From positions 1 to 16,871 of the forward strand of contig JAJFMB010000236.1 in NCBI GenBank assembly GCA_021772355.1: a stretch of DNA of 16,871 nucleotides. Direction: 5' to 3'. A program made the position numbers and the translations under genes. How positions within the stretch are numbered: the stretch's first letter is position 1; each line of letters opens with the position of its first letter. This stretch comes from Chlamydiota bacterium (GTDB lineage Bacteria > Chlamydiota > Chlamydiia > Chlamydiales > JAJFMB01). Of the stretch, positions 1-5,626 are shown one piece after another. The notes beneath the pieces are model-generated. The model did not search any database. It was given only the letters and a program-made list of their open reading frames with translations, and was not told the origin of the DNA.

Positions 1-2
1 AG

Positions 3-2063
3 GGGGTGAAAAACTGTATTGTGGACTACACTACAGACTTGGCTGCGATAGAGTTTTCTCCACGCTATCTCTCCAAGGAAAAAATTCTGACGATCATTCG
101 TTCCCTCGGATATGATCCTCAACTTTTACATGAGCGGCAAAAAAAGGCAGTGTCTTTTTCGCTTAACTTACGCTTCATTATTGCAGCCTTCTGTTCTTTG
201 AACATCATGATGTTTGCCTATCCCTTATATGTGCAGGATTTCGCTGGTAATCAGCATGATTTTGGCATGACTTTTGTATGGCTCTCTTTTTTTCTTTCTC
301 TTCCGGTTTTGGGGTATTGCGCTTTTCCAATCTATCAACGATTTTTTAATAGTATGCGCATCGGATATCTTGGCATGGAAACGCTTGTTGTGATGGGCAT
401 ATCTGCATCTCTTTTTGTCTCTCTCTATTCGTTATTCTATGGGGGCACACATGTTTACTTTGATTCGATGTCGGTGATTATCACATTTGTTTTATTGGGA
501 AAAATTATCGAAGCACGAGCTAAGTTTTCAACTAAGGACGCCTTATTGCGGCTCGCCCTTGCTGTTCCGAGAAAAGGGAGGAAGCGGTTTGAAGACGGAG
601 CGTGTCGCTTTGTTTTGATGAAAGAAATCAAAGTTGGAGACGAAATTCTCGTACTAACCGGGGAAAAAATTGTTTTGGATGGTGTGGTCATCGAAGGGAA
701 GGGATTGTGTGATGAATCTCTAATGACGGGAGAATCGGTCCCTATCAACAAAACAAACGGAAGTGATGTTGTAGGGGGAACGATCCTGCAACATGGGCAG
801 CTTGTTTTTCAGGTGACCCGCTCTCCTGATGAGACAGCGTTGCACAAGATATTGGAGATGGTTCAGTGCGATATGGGACACAAAACAAGCTACGTGAGGG
901 CGGCTGATGCAGTTGTGCGAGGATTTGTTCCTTTTGTGATTGCATTTGCGTTTGTTGTCGGTCTTTTGTGCTTTTTCTTTTCAATTCACAACCCGAATAT
1001 GGGGGTAGTTGAAACAGCGTGGATGAGGGCGATTGCTGTGATGTTGATTTCTTGTCCCTGTGCTGTTGGAATCGCAGCACCTATTGCGGAAGCGGGAGTT
1101 ATAAACGGGATGGCAAAGTTAGGTGCGATCTTGAGAAATCGCGGCTGCATGCCTTATCTGGGTCATGAAACTGTTGTCGTATTTGACAAAACCGGAACAT
1201 TGACGGATGGCTGTTTTCAAGTTATTGACGGCCTGGCTACTTTGACTACTGCTGACAAGGCTTTTCTCAAGGGAATGACTGCGCGTTCGACACATCATAT
1301 TGCTAAGGCAATTTACGATACTATTAATGAACCAGAGAATTTTCCTGTTCAAATGGAAGAATTTGCAGGGAAGGGAATTCGAGCACATTTCGATGATGAG
1401 TGTTTTCTTCTTGGCTCTCAATCTTTTTTATGTGAGCAAGGTGTTGAAGTTTCCCAAGCCCTCAGTCAACCTTTGTCCTGTGTCGGTTTTGCTAAAAGTG
1501 GAAAGCTCCTTACTATCTTGTATCTTGGTGATAGAGTTAAACCGGAGGCGAAGAATCTTGTGGAATCATTTAGCAATGTAAAAACAGTTCTTCTATCAGG
1601 GGATCACCATAATGTTGTTAAAAAAGTGGCGGAACAATGTGGTGTTGACGAGTGGTACGCTCACTGCTCCCCATTGGAAAAAAGGGAATTTATTGAGCAG
1701 CAAAAAAAGAAGGGAGAGTGGGTGGCTATGGTTGGTGATGGTATCAACGATGCTCCGGCTCTTACAAGCGCGCATATAGGTATTTCAGTGGTGAGTGCTA
1801 CAGACATTTCCATTCAAGTTTCCGACCTATTATTGACAACAGAGCGTTTAACTATCATTACAAAGTTGCGAGAGCTCGCTGTTAAAGGACAACGAGTCAT
1901 TAAACAGAATTTGTTTTGGGCTTTCTTTTATAATACAATAGGAATCGGACTTGCCGCATGGGGCAGTCTGACACCACTCTACTCCGCCAGTGCTATGGTG
2001 GTGAGCAGTCTGATTGTGATTTTTAATGCTCGCAGAATTAGTTCGTCGGCACAGGACAAATAA
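3..2063 (+). CDS. Copper-type P1B ATPase (CopA/CcoI-like), 5' end missing
   Basis: This is an inner-membrane heavy-metal-translocating P-type ATPase. The reading frame is open to the window edge. The first ~36 residues look like the second half of an HMA metal-binding domain (…VDYTTDLAAIEFSP…IIRSLGYDP), so the true start and its CxxC lie upstream; the GTG at 6 is probably internal. Numbering from that codon, I see the actuator motif TGES (241-244), the membrane metal site Cys-Pro-Cys (350-352), the phosphorylation motif DKTGTLT with Asp394, and the hinge GDGINDAP (577-584). A YN pair and an MxxSS motif in the last two membrane segments are typical of the Cu(I) subtype. The nucleotide-binding motif reads STHH rather than the usual SEHP (His430-His431). 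Export of Cu(I), or copper delivery to a cytochrome oxidase (CcoI-like), are both possible. The upstream neighbours that would decide are outside the window. It converges on tdh with a 6-bp gap and no visible terminator. Confidence 0.93.
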   Translation, partial: GVKNCIVDYTTDLAAIEFSPRYLSKEKILTIIRSLGYDPQLLHERQKKAVSFSLNLRFIIAAFCSLNIMMFAYPLYVQDFAGNQHDFGMTFVWLSFFLSLPVLGYCAFPIYQRFFNSMRIGYLGMETLVVMGISASLFVSLYSLFYGGTHVYFDSMSVIITFVLLGKIIEARAKFSTKDALLRLALAVPRKGRKRFEDGACRFVLMKEIKVGDEILVLTGEKIVLDGVVIEGKGLCDESLMTGESVPINKTNGSDVVGGTILQHGQLVFQVTRSPDETALHKILEMVQCDMGHKTSYVRAADAVVRGFVPFVIAFAFVVGLLCFFFSIHNPNMGVVETAWMRAIAVMLISCPCAVGIAAPIAEAGVINGMAKLGAILRNRGCMPYLGHETVVVFDKTGTLTDGCFQVIDGLATLTTADKAFLKGMTARSTHHIAKAIYDTINEPENFPVQMEEFAGKGIRAHFDDECFLLGSQSFLCEQGVEVSQALSQPLSCVGFAKSGKLLTILYLGDRVKPEAKNLVESFSNVKTVLLSGDHHNVVKKVAEQCGVDEWYAHCSPLEKREFIEQQKKKGEWVAMVGDGINDAPALTSAHIGISVVSATDISIQVSDLLLTTERLTIITKLRELAVKGQRVIKQNLFWAFFYNTIGIGLAAWGSLTPLYSASAMVVSSLIVIFNARRISSSAQDK

Positions 2064-2069
2064 AGATGG

Positions 2070-3095
2070 TTATTCCCAGTTGAGGATAATTTTTCCTGAT
2101 TGTCCTGACATCATAACATCAAATCCTTCTTGAAAATCATCCACAGGAAAGTGGTGTGTGATGATGGGATTTAGGTCTAGTCCGCTTTCGAGAAGATGGG
2201 ACATCTGATGCCATGTAGAAAAAATTTCTCGGCCGTAAATGCCCTTAATTGTCAGCATTTTGAAGATTACCAAATCCCAATCGATGATGCTGCCGGGAGG
2301 AAGAATCCCAAGAAGGGCAATTTTTCCGCCATGCCGTATTTTTTCGAGAAGAGTTGATAGTCCTGCCTGAGTTCCTGACATTTCAAAGCCTACAGTAAAG
2401 CCGTGTGTGATGCCTATGGATGTCATGACATCATCTAATGAGGCTTTCGAGATGTTGATGCCGGTTGTGGCTCCCATTTCTCTTGCCAGATCAAGGCGGT
2501 AGTCATTAAGGTCTGTTACAACGATATGTCGTGCCCCCGCTTTTTTTGCGATAGCAGCCGACATGATTCCGATGGGACCGGCACCTGTGATGAGGACATC
2601 TTCCCCTAGCAAGTTGAATGAGCCGGCAGTATGCATAGCGTTGCCGAAAGGATCAAAAATAGAGGCTAGGTCATCACTAACTGAGTCGGGAAGTGGAAAA
2701 ACATTTTCTGCCGGGATGGTAAAAAATTCAGCAAAGCAGCCGTGCCGATGGACACCGACACCAAGTGTTTCAACACAAAGGTGACGATCACCATTTCGGC
2801 AATTGGGGCATTGACCGCATGTAATATGTCCCTCTCCGCTGACACGCATTCCCACTTCTAGTCCGTGCACATTTTTTCCAAGAGCGGCTATTTCTCCCAT
2901 AAACTCATGGCCAATGACCATCGGTGTCGGGATAGTTTTTTGCGCCCAAAGGTCCCATTTATAGATGTGGACATCCGTACCGCAAATTGACGTTTTGCGT
3001 GTCTTGATTAAGACTTCATTGTCTGCAGGGATTGGTTTTGGAACATCCTCTAACCACAAGCCTTCTTTCGGTTCTTTTTTTACCAGTGCTTTCAT
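2070..3095 (-). CDS. tdh: L-threonine 3-dehydrogenase
   Basis: This cytosolic zinc-dependent medium-chain dehydrogenase oxidises L-threonine to 2-amino-3-ketobutyrate with NAD+. Starting at the ATG at 3095 gives 341 residues, the same length as E. coli Tdh, and the conserved MKAL start. A TTG four codons upstream (3107) would add only MSLT and is less likely. The catalytic zinc ligands Cys38, His63 and Glu64 are in place (SICGTD, GHE), as are the structural-zinc cysteines 93, 96, 99 and 107 (GHITCGQCPNC…HLC). The Rossmann glycine motif GAGPIG and the family signatures FDPFGNA and GIYGRE are also present. No kbl (ketobutyrate CoA-ligase) gene, its usual partner, is adjacent. The gene stands alone, divergent from ispH and convergent with the ATPase gene. 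No convincing promoter or strong Shine-Dalgarno was found; the upstream DNA is very AT-rich. Identification is firm from residue-by-residue similarity to E. coli Tdh. Confidence 0.95.
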   Translation of the reverse strand: MKALVKKEPKEGLWLEDVPKPIPADNEVLIKTRKTSICGTDVHIYKWDLWAQKTIPTPMVIGHEFMGEIAALGKNVHGLEVGMRVSGEGHITCGQCPNCRNGDRHLCVETLGVGVHRHGCFAEFFTIPAENVFPLPDSVSDDLASIFDPFGNAMHTAGSFNLLGEDVLITGAGPIGIMSAAIAKKAGARHIVVTDLNDYRLDLAREMGATTGINISKASLDDVMTSIGITHGFTVGFEMSGTQAGLSTLLEKIRHGGKIALLGILPPGSIIDWDLVIFKMLTIKGIYGREIFSTWHQMSHLLESGLDLNPIITHHFPVDDFQEGFDVMMSGQSGKIILNWE

Positions 3096-3116
3096 TGTTA
3101 AACTCAAATTATATAT

Positions 3117-3128
3117 TTAATCGATTAA
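3117..3128. repeat. 12-bp perfect palindrome upstream of tdh
   Basis: TTAATCGATTAA is a perfect dyad 22 bp upstream of the tdh ATG. Its position close to the start would suit a repressor or activator site, but the surroundings are AT-rich and no regulator is known. This is a sequence observation only; the function is inferred. Confidence 0.35.
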
Positions 3129-3214
3129 CTATTTTAAATGATTCAGTATTTTAAAAACAGTGTATTTTTTTAAGGAACCAACGAACTTACCTGTTTGCAA
3201 TACTTTTCCTCAAA

Positions 3215-3258
3215 TCAAAATATTTGGCATTTGTGATTGCAAGATCTCGATATTTTGA
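3215..3258. repeat. Inverted repeat across the ispH promoter
   Basis: The 9-bp arms TCAAAATAT (3215-3223) and ATATTTTGA (3250-3258) are exact reverse complements separated by 26 bp. The left arm lies upstream of the predicted -35 box and the right arm lies in the spacer next to the -10 box. This is the layout of a paired operator. Low base complexity makes chance a real alternative. Confidence 0.35.
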
Positions 3259-3265
3259 CTATGAT
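3237..3265 (+). promoter_or_regulatory. Predicted sigma-70/66-type promoter of ispH
   Basis: TTGCAA (3237-3242) and TATGAT (3260-3265) are separated by exactly 17 bp. This places the transcription start near 3272 and leaves a leader of about 25 nt before the ispH ATG. The region between the two divergent genes is strongly AT-rich, as expected for a promoter. The assignment is by consensus match only. Confidence 0.55.
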
Positions 3266-3296
3266 TCCTTTTTTTTAGATTTCATGGAGAATTGTG

Positions 3297-4244
3297 ATGA
3301 AATTATTGCTTTCAAAGCCGAGAGGGTTTTGCGCCGGCGTTGTTCGAGCAATTGAGACTGTAGAAAAAGCCTTGGAATTGTGGGGAGCTCCGATTTATGT
3401 CAAACATGAGATTGTTCATAACCGTCATGTTGTTGAGGGGTTGAGACAAAAAGGGGCAATTTTTATCGAGGATATAGCACAAGTTCCAGAAGGTGCTCGC
3501 TTGATATATTCTGCTCACGGTGTTTCACCTGAAGTGAGAGAACAGGCAAAGCAGAGAAAACTCATTGAGATAGATGCGACGTGTGGTCTTGTGACGCGTG
3601 TGCATTCTGCTGTTAAGCGTTTTGCTGACAAAGGTTATAAGATCGTCCTAATTGGGCATAAAAATCACGTTGAAATTATTGGGACGGCCGGAGAGGCACC
3701 TGAAGTGACGACTATTGTCGAGTCTGTTTCTGATGTCGATGCACTTAATTTTGATATAGATGAAAAAATATTTTACATTACTCAAACCACGTTAAGCTTG
3801 GATGATGTTAAGGAGATTACGGTTGCGTTGACTGAAAAATATCCTCAAGTGGAAACGTTGCCAAGCTCGTCTATTTGCTATGCAACAACGAACCGTCAGG
3901 TTGCGTTGCGTAATATCATTAAAGAGACTGATTTGATCTTGGTCGTTGGCGACCCGCAAAGTTCTAACTCAAATCGTCTGCGAGAATTGGGTAGTAAGAG
4001 AGATGTTCCATCGTATTTAATTAACAATGAAAATGAGATTGATCCTGAATGGCTCCAAGGTGTTGAAACAATTGGCTTAACTGCCGGTGCATCGACTCCT
4101 GAAGGTATTGTTCAAAGTGTAATCAAGAAATTAGTGCAACTTGGCGTCTCTGATGTAGAAGATGTGGAATATACTCAAGAAAACGTGATGTTCCAACTTC
4201 CAAAACCTATTATTAATGCTGAATTTGCTCGATCAACGAATTAG
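3297..4244 (+). CDS. ispH: 4-hydroxy-3-methylbut-2-enyl diphosphate reductase
   Basis: This iron-sulfur enzyme catalyses the last MEP-pathway step, reducing HMBPP to isopentenyl and dimethylallyl diphosphate. I chose the ATG at 3297 (315 aa), preceded by GGAGA at 3286-3290. An overlapping GTG at 3294 would add one residue. The three cluster ligands are Cys12 (PRGFCAG), Cys96 (DATCGLV) and Cys194 (SSICYATTNRQ). His41, His124 and the proton-donating Glu126 align with the E. coli enzyme, and the diphosphate-binding serine/asparagine segment (SSNSNRL) and TAGAS follow. The residue after Cys96 is Gly where most family members, including E. coli, have Pro. Length equals the family norm (E. coli 316). 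The gene is first in a two-gene unit: its stop is 9 bp before the next start, and that gene's ribosome-binding site begins within the stop codon. Sure of function. Confidence 0.96.
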   Translation: MKLLLSKPRGFCAGVVRAIETVEKALELWGAPIYVKHEIVHNRHVVEGLRQKGAIFIEDIAQVPEGARLIYSAHGVSPEVREQAKQRKLIEIDATCGLVTRVHSAVKRFADKGYKIVLIGHKNHVEIIGTAGEAPEVTTIVESVSDVDALNFDIDEKIFYITQTTLSLDDVKEITVALTEKYPQVETLPSSSICYATTNRQVALRNIIKETDLILVVGDPQSSNSNRLRELGSKRDVPSYLINNENEIDPEWLQGVETIGLTAGASTPEGIVQSVIKKLVQLGVSDVEDVEYTQENVMFQLPKPIINAEFARSTN

Positions 4245-4253
4245 AGGTGGTAG

Positions 4254-5216
4254 ATGTATCAAGTCTTATGGAAATTAGGAATGTTTTTAGTTCCGCTTTT
4301 GCCAGTGTATGCAGGATGCGGAGGGCCTATAAACTTGAATATGCAAGCAGATTTTTATGCGGGATATCGTGAAGATAGTTCTAACTGGAACATAGCCGGA
4401 ATAAATGGTGAGCCAAACATCCTTTCTGAACTTGAGTGGAAAGATATCAAAATCAAGCAAGTTGGTACTAATGTCAGGATTACGGGTTGCGGTAGTCTAT
4501 ATCTTCGAGGGTTTGCTGATTATGGGTGGATTTATAAAGGGCACAATCAAGATTCCGATTACTGGGGTAACGATCGAACTGATGAATTTGCTCGCTCGAT
4601 CAATCAGGCAGGTCGGGGAGAGGTATATGATATTTCAATAGGTGGAGGATATCAAATCTTTCGTTTATGCGGGCTCGCTATTGCTCCTGTCGGTGGTTAT
4701 GGTTATATGCGACAGCATTTACACATGTATGATGGCATAGAGGTTATTAATGCCGAGCATCCAGAATATGAGGGGCAAGAAATTCCTGGTCTTGATAGCA
4801 CATATCGCAACCGTTGGAAAGGTCTTTGGACCGGAGTGGATGTTTCGTTTCTTTGTGGCCCACTTCAGTTTTACGGTGAGTGGGAGTATCATTGGACTCA
4901 TTTTGATGGAACAGGTAACTGGAATCTTCGTAGAGATTTTTGTAGCCCGCTTTTGGATCATGCAAATGGCCATGGAACCCGTGTAGGAGGAAATCTTTAT
5001 TATTTCTTCTGTTCTTGTGTTTCGCTCGGAATTGGGGTTGAATATTGGACGTTTTGTGCTGAAAATGGGGATAGTAACGTTCAGATGTATGTCGATCTTC
5101 TCGATGAGAATGGAAATGTCTTACAGAAAAATATTAAATATTGGGCGAAAACACCCTTTAACGAGGTTAATTGGCACTCTTTTCGATTGAATGGAATTTT
5201 GTCAGTCTCTTTTTAA
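4254..5216 (+). CDS. Cys-rich outer-membrane beta-barrel protein, MOMP-like class
   Basis: This 320-residue protein probably sits in the outer membrane as a barrel or porin. It has a hydrophobic signal sequence of about 20 residues ending PVYA before GCGG, and it ends in Ser-Val-Ser-Phe; a terminal Phe is the usual barrel-assembly signal. The body alternates aromatic and polar residues in amphipathic stretches, which I read as about ten strands. Eight cysteines remain after cleavage (22, 79, 139, 201, 230, 253, 255, 268). Four sites (79, 139, 201, 253/255) fall at the short predicted periplasmic turns between strands. Chlamydiae are known to stabilise their envelopes by disulfide-linked outer-membrane proteins, so cross-linking is plausible. 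The start is supported by GAGGTGG just upstream, which overlaps the end of ispH, so the two are probably co-transcribed. Family membership is by character, not by recognised homology. A lipoprotein is less likely, because the residue at -3 of Cys22 is Tyr. Confidence 0.75.
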   Translation: MYQVLWKLGMFLVPLLPVYAGCGGPINLNMQADFYAGYREDSSNWNIAGINGEPNILSELEWKDIKIKQVGTNVRITGCGSLYLRGFADYGWIYKGHNQDSDYWGNDRTDEFARSINQAGRGEVYDISIGGGYQIFRLCGLAIAPVGGYGYMRQHLHMYDGIEVINAEHPEYEGQEIPGLDSTYRNRWKGLWTGVDVSFLCGPLQFYGEWEYHWTHFDGTGNWNLRRDFCSPLLDHANGHGTRVGGNLYYFFCSCVSLGIGVEYWTFCAENGDSNVQMYVDLLDENGNVLQKNIKYWAKTPFNEVNWHSFRLNGILSVSF

Positions 5217-5221
5217 TTATC

Positions 5222-5250
5222 TTGAGTAGACATTGAAAATATGTTATGAT
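5222..5250 (+). promoter_or_regulatory. Predicted promoter of the dciA-gyrB-gyrA operon
   Basis: TTGAGT (5222-5227) and TATGAT (5245-5250) have a 17-bp spacer, giving a start near 5257 and a leader of about 22 nt. The -10 hexamer and spacing are identical to the ispH promoter. It lies in the 62-bp gap after the outer-membrane protein gene, where no terminator is visible, so some read-through from ispH is possible. Confidence 0.55.
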
Positions 5251-5278
5251 CATGCTGTTATTTTGAGAGATAAAACAT

Positions 5279-5617
5279 ATGGGAAAATCCCCCTCGCGTA
5301 CCCCTAGAGGTTACGATGGAGTTGGTTGTACGAACCAACATGTAAGTGATATTTTACCAAAAGTTCTAAAAGGAATTCATAAACATGCTCAAGATCAGTC
5401 ATTGCTGATTTTATCTGCATGGTCAACGATAATAGGGCCTCAACTAGCTCCTATGACCAAGGCAGTTATGTTTAAGGAAGGCGTATTGATGGTTAAGGTA
5501 AAAAATTCAACGTTATATAGTTTGCTTGTGCGTCACGATAAGCCTAAGCTTTTAGGTCGACTACGAGCACAATTTCCTAAGGTGGACATCAAAAATATCG
5601 ACTTTCGCATTGGATAA
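5279..5617 (+). CDS. dciA: DciA-family (DUF721) protein
   Basis: This 112-residue protein belongs to the DUF721/DciA family, the ancestral loader of the replicative helicase DnaB in bacteria that lack DnaC or DnaI. After a basic N-terminal tail of about 20 residues, the family pattern follows: a helix, then W48 with IIG (51-53), a hydrophobic GVLMVKV strand pair (68-74), a conserved leucine-rich helix around LLGRL (91-95), and the closing IDFRIG. It is a minimal single-domain version. A GAGAG at 5264-5268 serves as a somewhat distant ribosome-binding site. The gene starts the operon and ends 9 bp before gyrB; the equivalent position in Chlamydia holds CT191. The family call is good. The loader role is inferred from proteobacterial members and has not, to my knowledge, been tested in chlamydiae. 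Confidence 0.8.
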   Translation: MGKSPSRTPRGYDGVGCTNQHVSDILPKVLKGIHKHAQDQSLLILSAWSTIIGPQLAPMTKAVMFKEGVLMVKVKNSTLYSLLVRHDKPKLLGRLRAQFPKVDIKNIDFRIG

Positions 5618-5626
5618 GAGGTTTTT

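Noticed and set aside
745..1421. Open frames on the minus strand inside the P1B ATPase gene
   Set aside because: They overlap the conserved CPC and DKTGT-coding regions and have no protein-like features of their own.
3108..3113. A perfect minus-strand TATAAT upstream of tdh
   Set aside because: It would start transcription within a few bases of the ATG, leaving no leader, and no -35 lies at a suitable distance.
3195..3242. Two TTGCAA copies 42 bp apart as a paired operator
   Set aside because: A six-base palindrome repeated twice in AT-rich DNA is easily chance, and the second copy is explained as the -35 box.
4254..4320. Lipoprotein signal with Cys22 as the lipid-modified residue
   Set aside because: The residues before Cys22 are Tyr-Ala-Gly; Tyr at -3 does not fit a good lipobox, and the protein has barrel features with a terminal Phe.
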